Counted from the stretch's first letter, positions 23,740 through 32,719 are shown. The stretch: DNA of 64,000 nt from Solimonas sp. SE-A11 (GCF_030345715.1 NZ_JAUASX010000001.1:372001-436000); one strand, 5' to 3'. Notes: generated from the sequence alone by a model not told the origin. Program-made: numbers and translations.

Positions 23740-24840
23740 GTGGACAAGCCTTATGTGATGCACGGCTGGCATCTGTCGTATTTCAGTGGCAAGACCCGCG
23801 CCTACCTGCGCTACAAGGGCGTGCCTTTCGAAGACCGCGCGGTGGACGCGCTGACGCTGCTGTGGAAGATCCCGCGCAAGACCGGCGCCGCCGTCATGCC
23901 GGTGGTGGTCACGCCGCAGGGCGAGTGGCTGCAGGACACCACCGACATCGCCGAGGCCATCGAGCGGCGCTTCCCGGAGGCGCCGGTCACCCCCGCCACC
24001 CCGCGCCAGCGCATCGCCGCGCTGCTGCTGGAAGCCTGGGCGGACGAGTGGTGGATCCCCCCGGCCATGCATTACCGCTGGATCTACCCGGAGAACTACA
24101 AGCTGTTCCAGGCCGACAGCGGCGACGGCCTGCTGCCCTGGTTCCCTCGCGTGGTGAAGGATCGCTTGGCGGCCTACGTGGCCGACAAGATGCGCAGCTA
24201 CCTGCCCGCGGTGGGTGTGATCCCCGAGCAGCGCGCCGTCATGGAGCGCTGGACCGAGGACATGCTCGACGCGCTGGAGAAGCACTTCGCCGTGCTGCCT
24301 TTCCTGTTCGGCACGCGCCCCTCGGTGGCGGACTTCGGCCTCATCGGCCCGATGTACGGCCACCTCGGTCGCGATCCCTGGCCGAAGAAGCACCTGGTGG
24401 AACCGCGCCCGCATCTCAAGGCCTGGATCGAGCGCATGAACCAGCCCAAGGTCCGCGGCGGCGAGTTCCTGCCGGACGACGCCATCCCGGAAACCCTGCA
24501 GCCGTTGCTGGACGCGGTATTCCGCGAGTTCTACCCGATGGTGGAAGGCATCCGCGATGAAGTGCGGGCCGCGCTGAAGCAGAAGCCCGCCCGCTCGCGC
24601 CTGCCGCGCGCACTGGGCACCATCGAATTCCCCATGGGCCAGGGCCGCTTCCGCCGCGCCGCCATGCCCTACACGCTGTGGATGATGCAGCGCGTGCTCG
24701 ACGCCTACGGCGCACTGGATGCCGCCGGTCGTGGCCGAGTCGATGCCTGGACCGCCGCGCAGGGCGTGCCGGATGCCATGCGCCTCGACATCGGCGTGAG
24801 GCTCAAGCGCGTGGGGCTGCACGTGAAGGCGGAGCGCTGA
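23740..24840 (+). CDS. GST-like protein 1 of a three-gene cluster
   Basis: This 366-aa protein is much longer than normal GSTs (about 200-220). The N-terminal thioredoxin-like part (YFSGKTRAYLRYKGVPFEDR... PVVVTPQGEWLQDTTDIAEAIE) is followed by a GST C-terminal helical domain (FLFGTRPSVADFGLIGPMYGHL) and an extra C-terminal region of about 150 aa. The start is GTG at 23740 (GGGGAG upstream). It is three bases from the next gene. A glutathione-dependent transferase, isomerase or lyase is expected; substrate unknown. Confidence 0.82.
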   Translation: MDKPYVMHGWHLSYFSGKTRAYLRYKGVPFEDRAVDALTLLWKIPRKTGAAVMPVVVTPQGEWLQDTTDIAEAIERRFPEAPVTPATPRQRIAALLLEAWADEWWIPPAMHYRWIYPENYKLFQADSGDGLLPWFPRVVKDRLAAYVADKMRSYLPAVGVIPEQRAVMERWTEDMLDALEKHFAVLPFLFGTRPSVADFGLIGPMYGHLGRDPWPKKHLVEPRPHLKAWIERMNQPKVRGGEFLPDDAIPETLQPLLDAVFREFYPMVEGIRDEVRAALKQKPARSRLPRALGTIEFPMGQGRFRRAAMPYTLWMMQRVLDAYGALDAAGRGRVDAWTAAQGVPDAMRLDIGVRLKRVGLHVKAER

Positions 24841-24843
24841 GAC

Positions 24844-25962
24844 GTGGGCTACCGCGTCTACCTCTCCGACGTCTCCTACTTCAGCGGCAAGCTGGAATGC
24901 GCGCTGCGCGCCAAGCGCATCGCCTACGAGCGCGTACCGGTGTCCAGCGACACCCTGCTGAACGAGGTCCTGCCCCACACCGGCTGGATGAAAGTGCCCG
25001 CCGTACGCCGCGACGACGGACTCTGGCTCTACGACAGCACGCCGCTGCTGCGCTGGCTCGACGCCGAACACCCGCAGCGCTCGCTGATCCCGCAGGACCC
25101 CTATCGCGCCTTCCTCTCCGCCCTGGTGGAGGACTTCTGCGACGAGTGGCAGTGGCGCCCCGCCATGTTCTGGCGCTGGGCCTGGCCGGACAACGCCCGT
25201 TATCTCGGCAGCCGCCTGGGAGAGGAACTGTCGCGCGGCACCATTCATCCCGCCGCCGGCATGGCCCTGTACTTCCGCAAGCGGCAGCAGCGCATCTTCC
25301 TGCGCGGCGACGGCGTGCGCGCCCATAATTTCGACGCCATCGCCGCGCTGTATCCGCAGGCGCTGGCCTGGCTGGAAGCGCTGCTGGGAAAGCGCCGCTA
25401 CCTGCTCGGTGACCGCCCCAGCCTGGTGGACATCGCCTGGTGCGGCCCCATGCTGCGCCACTACGCGCAGGACCCGCGCCCCGCCGCGCTCATGGCCGCG
25501 CAGGCGCCGCGCGTCTGGGCCTGGGTCTCTCGCGTCTGGAACGCCGGCAGCGAAGAGTGGGGCGCCACGGAGCTGGACGACTTCTCCGATTCCGCCTGGG
25601 ATGCCTTGTTCGCCGACATCGGTACCGCCTACCTGCCGTACCTGCACGACAACGCCGCGGCCGTCGCCGCCGGCCAGAAGCGCTTTTCCGGAGCCTATGG
25701 CGGCATCGACTACCCGGACTTGCCGGCGGTGCGCTACCGCGCGCGCTGCCTGGCCACGCTGCAGCGTGACTTCGAGGCCCTGCCGCCCGATGTGCGCCAG
25801 CGCATCGGGCAGCGCCTGGGCCCCGTCATCGGCGGGCTCCTGCAGCGCCGCAGCGCCGCGCAAGTGGCGCCCATCGACACCGCCATCGTGCAACCGCGAA
25901 AGGTGACGGCCGCCCAGCGCCTGCGCTATTACTTCAGCGGCACACCCTGGGACTGCGAATGA
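24844..25962 (+). CDS. GST-like protein 2 of a three-gene cluster
   Basis: This 372-aa paralogue of its neighbours has YFSGKLECALRAKRIAYERV, MKVPAVRRDDGLWLYDSTPLLRWLD and a C-terminal YLLGDRPSLVDIAWCGPM motif. The start is GTG at 24844, three bases after the previous stop. Its end overlaps the next ATG (ATGA), so the three proteins are made as a coupled set. That suggests a complex or consecutive steps. Confidence 0.8.
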   Translation: MGYRVYLSDVSYFSGKLECALRAKRIAYERVPVSSDTLLNEVLPHTGWMKVPAVRRDDGLWLYDSTPLLRWLDAEHPQRSLIPQDPYRAFLSALVEDFCDEWQWRPAMFWRWAWPDNARYLGSRLGEELSRGTIHPAAGMALYFRKRQQRIFLRGDGVRAHNFDAIAALYPQALAWLEALLGKRRYLLGDRPSLVDIAWCGPMLRHYAQDPRPAALMAAQAPRVWAWVSRVWNAGSEEWGATELDDFSDSAWDALFADIGTAYLPYLHDNAAAVAAGQKRFSGAYGGIDYPDLPAVRYRARCLATLQRDFEALPPDVRQRIGQRLGPVIGGLLQRRSAAQVAPIDTAIVQPRKVTAAQRLRYYFSGTPWDCE

Positions 25963-26951
25963 CCTACATCCTCTACGGCGGCAACCCTTCGCCCTACTCG
26001 CGCAAGCTGCGCGCCATCCTGCGCTATCGCCGGCTGCCGCACGTCTGGAAGGCCGGCACTCCGGAAACCCTGCCGGAAATCGCCCGGGTGAAGCCCAAGC
26101 TGATTCCGGTGCTGAAGCTGCCGGATACCGGTGAATTTCGCGTGGACTCCACGCCCACCGCACACCTGCTGGAGCAGCGCCACGCCGAGCGCTCCATCAT
26201 CCCGCCGGACGCTGCAGATGCCTTCGTCTGCCACCTGATCGAAGACTTCGCCGACGAGTGGTTGAGCAAGCTCATGTTCCACTACCGCTGGCATGAAGAT
26301 GCCACGGCGATGTGGGCCAGCCACTGGATCGTGCGGGACGCATTGCCCGCCGCCACCGGCAAGGCGCATGACCAGGCTGCGAAGATGTTCCACGACCGCC
26401 AGCGCAGCCGCATGGCCATGGTCGGCTGCACCCCGGAAAACGCGCCGGTGATCGAGGCCGCCTACGCTCGCCTGCTGGACATCCTCGGCCCCTACGTCGG
26501 CGGCCAGCACTATCTCTTCGGCAGCCGCCCCTCGCTGGCCGATTTCGGCCTCTACGGCCAACTCGCCCAGCTCACCACCGACCCCTGGCCGCAGCGACTC
26601 TGCCGCGAGCGTGCGCCCGCCGTGGAGGCCTGGGTGATCACCCTGGATGATTGCTCCGGCGTGGACGGCGAATGGAAGCCGGAGAAGGCCGCCGCCGTGC
26701 GCGAGGCCCTGCTGGAAATGGTGGGCGCCGAGTACCTGCCGTTCCTGCGCGCCAATGCCGCCGCGCTGGAGAAGGGCGAGCCGCAGATGACCGTCTCCAT
26801 CCGCGGCCGCGAGTACACCCAGCAGCCCTTCGCCTACCAAGCCAAGTGCTACGGCCAGATCCGCAGCCAGTGGGCGGCGTTGCCGGTGGAGGCGAGGGCG
26901 GGGCTTGAGCCGCTGATGGAGAAGACTGGCTGCTTGGGGTATCTGGCCTGA
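25959..26951 (+). CDS. GST-like protein 3 of a three-gene cluster
   Basis: This 330-aa protein is the shortest of the set: YGGNPSPYSRKLRAILRYRRLPH (a Ser in place of a catalytic Tyr is possible at NPSPYS), KLIPVLKLPDTGEFRVDST, and YLFGSRPSLADFGLYGQLAQL. It shares the extended C-terminal region with its paralogues. It overlaps the upstream gene by 4 nt and is followed by a composite palindromic repeat. Confidence 0.8.
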   Translation: MTYILYGGNPSPYSRKLRAILRYRRLPHVWKAGTPETLPEIARVKPKLIPVLKLPDTGEFRVDSTPTAHLLEQRHAERSIIPPDAADAFVCHLIEDFADEWLSKLMFHYRWHEDATAMWASHWIVRDALPAATGKAHDQAAKMFHDRQRSRMAMVGCTPENAPVIEAAYARLLDILGPYVGGQHYLFGSRPSLADFGLYGQLAQLTTDPWPQRLCRERAPAVEAWVITLDDCSGVDGEWKPEKAAAVREALLEMVGAEYLPFLRANAAALEKGEPQMTVSIRGREYTQQPFAYQAKCYGQIRSQWAALPVEARAGLEPLMEKTGCLGYLA

Positions 26952-26978
26952 TCTTTCTTTAGCCCTCGCCCGCTTGCC

Positions 26979-27078
26979 GGGCGGCCACAGATGGCCGCCT
27001 TGGTGGTCGATCGGGTAGATGAAGTCCCGCCATGGATGGCGCCATCGCTTGTCTTCCCTCTCCCGCCAGGGGAGAGGG
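26979..27078. repeat. Composite palindromic intergenic repeat, shorter form
   Basis: Contains GGGCGGCC/GGCCGCC (26979-26999), CGCCATGGATGGCG (27028-27041) and CCCTCTCCC/GGGAGAGGG (27056-27078). It lacks the GGCGATGAC module of copies at 13492 and 30796, and its CCCTCTCCC module is at the other end. It lies between two convergent genes. Confidence 0.75.
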
Positions 27079-27087
27079 AAGCAGGCG

Positions 27088-29232
27088 CTAGAACACCTTC
27101 GCCACGTAGATCGAAACGTTATCCCGATCCCTCAGCCGGTGATGCGTGCCGCCCCCGGTGAACACCTGGTAGCTGACGCCCGCCGTCCAGTCATCCGGGA
27201 ACTCCGCCATCAGGCTGCTGACCAGCACCTTGCGGCCCTCGATGAAGTTGATGATCGGTGCAGGCGAGATGCCCTTGATGTCGTGCAACCACAGGAAGGT
27301 GGGATACAGCGCGATGTTGCCCGGCAGCTCGTTGTAGGTGAAGCGCAGCAGGCTGCGGTAACCCCAGGCAAAGTCGTCGCCGAAGCCGCTGCGCATCTGC
27401 GTGGGATTGATGTGGCGTGTATCCGGCAGGCCGTCGGGCGTACCCGTGCCGTCGGCACCGGCCGAGGGATGCGTGCGGTCGCCGGCACCCTCGAAGTACA
27501 GCTCGCCACGGGCCGGCATGTCGTGGACCATCAGCGCTGCGCCCTCGATCACCCAGAACACCTGCGCCGCGCCAAAGGGGTTGTCGGCAAAGCTGCGGAT
27601 GCCGGTCAGCGACATCTGCGACACCTTCTGCCGCTCGTAACCCTGGACGTAGTCGCCGGCATTGACCGTCACGCCGCGGTAGCGCGAGAGGTAGTCCGGC
27701 ACCGCGCTGTTCTCGCCGGGTAGCGTGAACAGAGCGCCACCGGGCAGCAGCGCGCCCAGCCCGGCCTGCAGCCCCTGCAGTGCCGGCGCCAGCGCCGACG
27801 GCAGGCCGGCCAGCAGGTTGGGGTCCGACACTGCCGACACGCCGATGGGGATGTCCTGCGCCGGGAAGGCCGGCCCCAGCACCGTGAACAGCACGTCGGA
27901 CTGCAATACCTGCAGCGGCTGGTTGGGACGGAAGTTGTATTCGCCCGACAGTGCCCAGTCGCCCACGTTGGTATTGAAGCTGATGCCGAAGAGATCAATG
28001 TCTTCCGGATACTCGAGGAACAGCTGCGCCGTATCCACCGGCAGCGGCTCGCGGCCCAGAGGATTGATCGGCGCGTTGAAGCCCATGCAGGCCACGAAGG
28101 CGCCTGCGAAGCCACCGCCCGGAGAATCACGCGTGCAGCTGGCATTCGCCGCATAGCCGCTGAGCAGCGGATAGCGGCTGTGATAGCGCAGGTAGTGCAG
28201 GGTCAGCTCGGTGCCGCCGTTGAGCCAGTCCGCCAGGTAGTTCAGGCGCAGGCCGTACTGGCCGTCATCACTCGGCGCGGCGAAGTCCGCGTCGGGGATG
28301 CGCAGGGTGCGCGTGGACTGCGACACCAGCGACACCAGGCCGGCCGGCGAGAACTGCCCGTCCGGGTCCTCGCTGTAGTTGCCGAAACCGGTGATGGCGT
28401 ATTCGCCGCCACCCGCAATGTCGCTGAAGGACAGTAGGCTGCCGGTGGCCGGCAGCTTCGCGCCGCGCCAGCCGAGCTGGTACACCGCCTCCAGCGCCAG
28501 GTTCTCCGTCAGCGTCAGCGAAGCCACCGCCAGCGGCACCGCGAGCTGCAGCTGGCTGGGCTCGGAGCCCGGCATGCCCAGCACCGGCGCATCCAGCGGG
28601 CTGATTTCCGCCAGCGTGTTGAACTGCACCAGGTTGGCCTCGCCCCAGTTCAGCACCTGGTTGCCCACCTTCACCAGCAGCTCCTGCTCCCCCACGGCAA
28701 AGCTGCGCGAGACGAACAGGTTGCCCAGGCGATAGCCGCTGGCAAACAGCTCCTCGGCCGCGCCGTTGCGCCGCGAATGGCGCGGCTGGAAGCGCGTGTC
28801 ATTGTGGGTTTCCTGGAAGCCGCTGTTGACCACGTCGTGGAAGAACAGTGCCGAGGCCTGGAACTGCCAGTCGTCCCAGACCAGCTCCAGCTTGGGCCGC
28901 ACCTGGAAGATCGCCGCGGTGAGGTCGCCCTTGTCGTAGTTGAGGTTGCCGTTGTCCTCGTTCACGCCGGAGAAGCTGCCGCGCGCATCGACCAGGCGCT
29001 GGTTCGGCGCGGGGTCGCCGCTGGCGGACTGGCAGTCGTCGGCCACGCAGAGCCCCTGCTGGCCCGGCACGTTGAGCTTGCCCAGGAGGCGTTCGTCGCG
29101 GTCCTGCACGCGCATTGCGGCGCCGAAGGACAGACGGGTATTGAGCGCCCCGCTGACCGGGCCCCAGTCGAAATCCACCGCCTGTGCCGGCAGCGTCAGG
29201 AACAGCGCCGCCACCAATGCCGTCTGCTTCAT
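27088..29232 (-). CDS. DUF1302 outer-membrane-type protein
   Basis: This 714-aa protein has a signal peptide (MKQTALVAALFLTLPAQA) and an aromatic-rich, beta-strand pattern ending in YVAKVF, whose terminal Phe suits an outer-membrane barrel. Features of DUF1302 proteins: GALNTRLSFGAAMRVQDRD near the N-terminus, KVGNQVLNWGE, and FGISFNTNVGDWALSGEYNFRPNQPLQ. DUF1302 is usually paired with DUF1329 and often near RND/MMPL lipid exporters or hydrocarbon and steroid genes; no MMPL is seen here. The start is ATG at 29232 with GGAGGAG upstream. Confidence 0.85.
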   Translation of the reverse strand: MKQTALVAALFLTLPAQAVDFDWGPVSGALNTRLSFGAAMRVQDRDERLLGKLNVPGQQGLCVADDCQSASGDPAPNQRLVDARGSFSGVNEDNGNLNYDKGDLTAAIFQVRPKLELVWDDWQFQASALFFHDVVNSGFQETHNDTRFQPRHSRRNGAAEELFASGYRLGNLFVSRSFAVGEQELLVKVGNQVLNWGEANLVQFNTLAEISPLDAPVLGMPGSEPSQLQLAVPLAVASLTLTENLALEAVYQLGWRGAKLPATGSLLSFSDIAGGGEYAITGFGNYSEDPDGQFSPAGLVSLVSQSTRTLRIPDADFAAPSDDGQYGLRLNYLADWLNGGTELTLHYLRYHSRYPLLSGYAANASCTRDSPGGGFAGAFVACMGFNAPINPLGREPLPVDTAQLFLEYPEDIDLFGISFNTNVGDWALSGEYNFRPNQPLQVLQSDVLFTVLGPAFPAQDIPIGVSAVSDPNLLAGLPSALAPALQGLQAGLGALLPGGALFTLPGENSAVPDYLSRYRGVTVNAGDYVQGYERQKVSQMSLTGIRSFADNPFGAAQVFWVIEGAALMVHDMPARGELYFEGAGDRTHPSAGADGTGTPDGLPDTRHINPTQMRSGFGDDFAWGYRSLLRFTYNELPGNIALYPTFLWLHDIKGISPAPIINFIEGRKVLVSSLMAEFPDDWTAGVSYQVFTGGGTHHRLRDRDNVSIYVAKVF

Positions 29233-29286
29233 CGTCTCCTCCCTCATGCGCGGGCGGCGGATTGCCGCGGCCCCGTGGGCGGGGTC

Positions 29287-29320
29287 TTGACGCGAGATTT
29301 ACAGGGTGTAAAGTTTACAT
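29287..29320 (+). promoter_or_regulatory. TTTACA-GGG-TGTAAA operator between DUF1302 and DUF1329
   Basis: A perfect dyad (29298-29312) lies between TTGACG (29287-29292) and TAAAGT (29309-29314), a 16-nt-spaced plus-strand promoter candidate. An extra half-site TTTACA follows at 29314-29319. It is 65 bp from the DUF1302 start and 57 bp from the DUF1329 start. Confidence 0.65.
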
Positions 29321-29369
29321 CATGCCAATACAGGCGCAAGCGATGCGCCGCAGCCGGTCTGGAGGAGAC

Positions 29370-30788
29370 ATGCGGCAATTCCAAGCGTCGTCGGTGATCA
29401 GGATGTTGGGGGTGGGAATGCTGGCGCTGTGGCCTGCGCTGGCGGGGGCGGGCGTGCCGGAGGCCGAGGCGGCCAAGCTGGGGGGCACGCTGACGCCCGC
29501 CGGGGCGGAAGCTGCCGCCAATGCCTCCGGCACGATTCCGGCCTGGGAGGGGAGCAAGCGCTTCCGCCCGGAGCAGCTCAAGCTCACCTATGACGACCTG
29601 CAGCGGATGCGCAAGAGCGATCCTGCCGCCCTGGCGCGCGCGCTGGCGCCCAACGGCGCGGCCGACAAGCCGAGCTTCGTCATCACCAAGGCCAACGCCG
29701 CCCAGTACGCCGACAAGCTCAGCGCCGGCCACAAGGCGATGTTCGAGCGTTACCCCACCTGGCAGATGCGGGTATTCCCGACCATCCGCGGCGCCTTCCT
29801 GCCGCCGGTGGCGGAAGCCGCCACCAAGCTCAACGCCGTGCAGGCCAAGCTTGAAGGCACCGACAAGGTCACTGGCGCCAAGCTCGGCGTGCCCTTCCCG
29901 ATCCCGCGCAGCGGCGCCGAGGTGATCTGGAACCACAAGCTCAAGTTCCGCGGTTCCGCCGTGCGCCGTTTCAACAACGAAGTCATCGTCGCGCAGGACG
30001 GCAGCTACCAGTTGGCGCGCATCGTCGAGGACGTGAAGTTCAAGTACGGCGATCCCAAGGCGCCGAGCCCGATCGAGGACGGCATCATCCTGTACTACCT
30101 GCAGGAAGTGCTGACTCCCAAGCGCATCGCCGGTCAGATGCTGCTGGTCCACGAGACCACCGACCAGACCGAAGGCGGCCGCAGCGCCTGGATCTTCAAT
30201 CCTGGCCTGGGTCGCACGCGCCGCGCGCCCAACGTCGGCTACGACAACCCCAAGGCCTCCGCCGACGGCCTGATGTTCAACGACCAGACCGACATGTACA
30301 ACGGCGCCCTGGATCGCTACAACTGGAAGCTGCTGGGCAAGCGCGAGCTGTACATTCCCTACAACTCCACGCCCATCCTCGGCGCCGGCGTCAGCTACGA
30401 CAAGCTGATCCGCAAGGGCCACCTCAACCCCGAGCTGGCGCACTACGAGCTGCATCGCGTCTGGGTGGTGGAAGCCACGCTCAAGCCTGGCGTACGCCAT
30501 GCCTTCCGCCGCCGCATGTTCTATCTCGACGAGGACAGCTGGAGTGTGTCGATGGTGGACTGCTACGACGATCGCGACCAGCTCTGGCGCTTCCAGGAAG
30601 CCCACCTCACCAGCTTCCCCTTCGTGCCCGTCACCAGCGGTAGCCCCGAGGTGCACCACGACCTGCAGAGCGGCCGCTACTTCGTTACGGCCAGCTTCTC
30701 CGGCGACGACTACCCGGACTTCAGCCTGCAGCTGGAAGACAACTACTTCCGCCCGCAGACCCTGGCGAGCCGAAAGCTGAGGAAGTGA
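29370..30788 (+). CDS. DUF1329 outer-membrane lipoprotein-sorting-like protein
   Basis: This 472-aa protein has a signal peptide (ending ALAGAGV) and a DUF1329 domain: KLGGTLTPAGAEAAANASGTIPAW at the start of the mature part, then FPIPRSGAEVIWNHKLKFRG, TEGGRSAWIFNPGLGRTRRAPNVGYDNP, DMYNGALDRYNWKLLGKRELYIPYN and a C-terminal RRMFYLDEDSWSVSMVDCYDDRDQLW. The fold is related to LolB/LppX-type lipid carriers, so periplasmic lipid or sterol shuttling with DUF1302 is the working idea. The start is ATG at 29370 with GGAGGAG upstream. Confidence 0.87.
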   Translation: MRQFQASSVIRMLGVGMLALWPALAGAGVPEAEAAKLGGTLTPAGAEAAANASGTIPAWEGSKRFRPEQLKLTYDDLQRMRKSDPAALARALAPNGAADKPSFVITKANAAQYADKLSAGHKAMFERYPTWQMRVFPTIRGAFLPPVAEAATKLNAVQAKLEGTDKVTGAKLGVPFPIPRSGAEVIWNHKLKFRGSAVRRFNNEVIVAQDGSYQLARIVEDVKFKYGDPKAPSPIEDGIILYYLQEVLTPKRIAGQMLLVHETTDQTEGGRSAWIFNPGLGRTRRAPNVGYDNPKASADGLMFNDQTDMYNGALDRYNWKLLGKRELYIPYNSTPILGAGVSYDKLIRKGHLNPELAHYELHRVWVVEATLKPGVRHAFRRRMFYLDEDSWSVSMVDCYDDRDQLWRFQEAHLTSFPFVPVTSGSPEVHHDLQSGRYFVTASFSGDDYPDFSLQLEDNYFRPQTLASRKLRK

Positions 30789-30795
30789 TCCTTCG

Positions 30796-30932
30796 CCCGT
30801 CTCCCCTTGCGGGAGAGGGTGATGCGCCCCGCTTTGGCGATGACTCAATGTCATCGCCTGCGGCGAATCACGGGCGGCCATGGATAGCCGCCCAGGCGCT
30901 AGATTGAGTGATGAGGTCTCGCCATGGATGGC
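30796..30932. repeat. Composite palindromic intergenic repeat, copy 2
   Basis: Same module order as the copy at 13492: CTCCC/GGGAG hairpin, GGCGATGAC/GTCATCGCC (30836-30858), GGGCGGC/GCCGCCC (30872-30893), and CGCCATGGATGGC (30920-30932). It fills most of the gap between DUF1329 and the TetR gene. Confidence 0.8.
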
Positions 30933-30998
30933 ACCCCCGACTTGTTCCCTTCTGCCTCGGCTCCCTTTCGGCAAGGCGAGAGTGCGGAAAAGCTCGGC

Positions 30999-31634
30999 TC
31001 AGCTCTTCACCACTCTTTCCATGAAGCCATTGAACAGCTTCACCCCGCGCGTACGGCTGAGCTCACCGTCGCGCACCAGTTGCCGCATGCCCCAGAACGC
31101 CAGGATCGACATCCAGGCATAGGCGCGCGCATCGGCTTCGTTCATGTCGAGCGCCTTGCGCACCACCGGCGTCCAGATGCCGCTGATCAGCTTGCGGATG
31201 CCCTGGCGGATCTCCTCCAGCTCGGGCGTGCTGCCGGCGGTGCCGGCGATCAGCTGCCACAGCGCGTCGCCGCGGCCGGGCGGCAGGTCCAGCGAGAATG
31301 CTTCCGCCGCCTTGATGGCCTCGGTGAGATTGCCGGCGTTGGCCTCCACCGAGTCGGTGGTGCCCTTCGCCACTTCCATGAAGATGTGCCAGGCCGTATC
31401 GGCCAGCAGCTTCTCCATGCTCGGGAAATGCTGGTAGATCAGCTGGCGGCTGGTGCCGCCGCGTTCGGCCAGGGCGCTCATGTTCAGCCCGGCCCAGCCG
31501 TCGCTTTCGACGATCTGTGCCGCCACCTCCAGCAGCGTCTGCCGGCGCAGGTCCTTGCTGAGGTAGGCGCGCTTGGCGACGGCCGGCTTCTTGACACTGC
31601 CCTCGCGCGGCTTGGCCGTCGGCTTGGTGGCCAT
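30999..31634 (-). CDS. TetR-family transcriptional regulator
   Basis: This 211-aa protein has a basic N-terminal extension (KPTAKPREGSVKKPAVAKRAYL) and a TetR HTH (TLLEVAAQIVESDGWAGLNMSALAERGGTSRQLIYQHFPSMEKLL, about 33-77). A ligand-binding helical domain of unknown specificity follows. The start is ATG at 31634 (AGGG seven bases upstream). Near DUF1329 and divergent from an alpha/beta hydrolase, it is a good candidate regulator of one or both. Whether it reads TTTACA-N3-TGTAAA is untested; its own upstream dyad differs. Confidence 0.87.
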   Translation of the reverse strand: MATKPTAKPREGSVKKPAVAKRAYLSKDLRRQTLLEVAAQIVESDGWAGLNMSALAERGGTSRQLIYQHFPSMEKLLADTAWHIFMEVAKGTTDSVEANAGNLTEAIKAAEAFSLDLPPGRGDALWQLIAGTAGSTPELEEIRQGIRKLISGIWTPVVRKALDMNEADARAYAWMSILAFWGMRQLVRDGELSRTRGVKLFNGFMERVVKS

Positions 31635-31648
31635 TCTCATCCCTGGAA

Positions 31649-31663
31649 TGTTACGTGGTGACA
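31649..31663. promoter_or_regulatory. Dyad TGTTAC-GTG-GTGACA upstream of tetR
   Basis: Six-base arms with one mismatch lie 15-29 bp before the TetR start and are shared with the divergent hydrolase gene. It is typical of a TetR autoregulatory operator. Confidence 0.4.
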
Positions 31664-31792
31664 ATATTTTCCGTTACCCGCAGGCCGGTGTCGATAGCCG
31701 TCGGCTTACACGCGGGCCATGCAGAAAACGAATGGAGCCCCATCCATACGGCGCATTTCCATTCCCGGCAGGCCAGGTCTAGCCTGCCCGGC

Positions 31793-32620
31793 ATGAACGA
31801 ACTGAAGCTGCAGGACCGCTACATCGCCACTGTTCTGGGCCGGCTACGTCTGCGCGTGGCCGGGCAGGGGCCCGCCATCCTGTTCTGGCCCAGCCTGCTG
31901 ATGGACGGCTCCATGTGGCTGGCGCAGGCCCGCCATTTCGCCCCGAGCCATACCGTGATCCTGGTGGACTCCCCGGGCCACGGCGGCAGCGAGGCCCTGA
32001 CGCGCATGTTCAGCTTTGAGGAATGCGCGCAGTGCATCGTGCAGGTGCTCGACGCGCTGGGTATCGAAAAGGCCCACATGGTCGGCAACTCCTGGGGCGG
32101 CATGATCGGTGGCACCTTCGCCGCCCTGTATCCGGAGCGCATCGGGGCCGCCGTGCTGATGAACGCCACCGCCTCGCGCGCACCCCTGCGCCAGCGTCTG
32201 GAGTTCCGCCTGCTGACACACGTCGTGCGTCGCCTGGGCGGCTTCCGCGGCCCCTTCGTGTCGCGCGCCATCAAGGCCTTCGTCGGCCCCACCACCGCGC
32301 GTGAGCGGCCGCAGGTCGCCGAGCAAATCCGCGCCGCCCTGCGCCACATCGATGCGCGCTCGGTCTACTGGGCCGTCAACAGCGTCGTCCCCGCGCGCCC
32401 GGACCAGCACCAGCTGTTCGGCCGCATCCGCACGCCCGTGCTGGTGCTGGCCGGCATCGAAGACCCCACCTTCCCGGTGCCGGAGACCAGCGAGATGGCC
32501 CAGGCCATCCCCGGCGCTGAATTCCTCGTCATGGATCGCACCGGCCACCTCGCCGGCCTGGAACGCCCGGAAGAGGTCAACGCCATCGTCGAGTCCTTCC
32601 TGCAGCGCAGCGGGGCCTGA
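31793..32620 (+). CDS. Alpha/beta hydrolase
   Basis: This 275-aa protein has nucleophile elbow GNSWGG at 98-103 (Ser100), an Asp in GIEDPTFP and a catalytic His in RTGHLAGLE. The order matches the alpha/beta hydrolase fold (MhpC/3-oxoadipate-enol-lactonase-like branch). It is divergent from the TetR gene, so probably controlled by it. The ATG at 31793 has a weak ribosome-binding site. The frame is open to 31655, but that part overlaps the regulatory region. Confidence 0.87.
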   Translation: MNELKLQDRYIATVLGRLRLRVAGQGPAILFWPSLLMDGSMWLAQARHFAPSHTVILVDSPGHGGSEALTRMFSFEECAQCIVQVLDALGIEKAHMVGNSWGGMIGGTFAALYPERIGAAVLMNATASRAPLRQRLEFRLLTHVVRRLGGFRGPFVSRAIKAFVGPTTARERPQVAEQIRAALRHIDARSVYWAVNSVVPARPDQHQLFGRIRTPVLVLAGIEDPTFPVPETSEMAQAIPGAEFLVMDRTGHLAGLERPEEVNAIVESFLQRSGA

Positions 32621-32719
32621 GTGGCCCGAACTGTGGCTCATCGGATGACACGCGATCAGGCATTGCGGGCGCCCTGAACGCCGCCGATACTGCGCGCCAT
32701 CACGCATCCGGAGTCACCC

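Noticed and set aside
23671-26163. Minus-strand frame of 830 codons
   Set aside because: Antisense to the GST-like genes; no domain motifs.
13492-30932. CRISPR-like repeats
   Set aside because: The repeats are palindromic modules kilobases apart, without regular spacers or cas genes.
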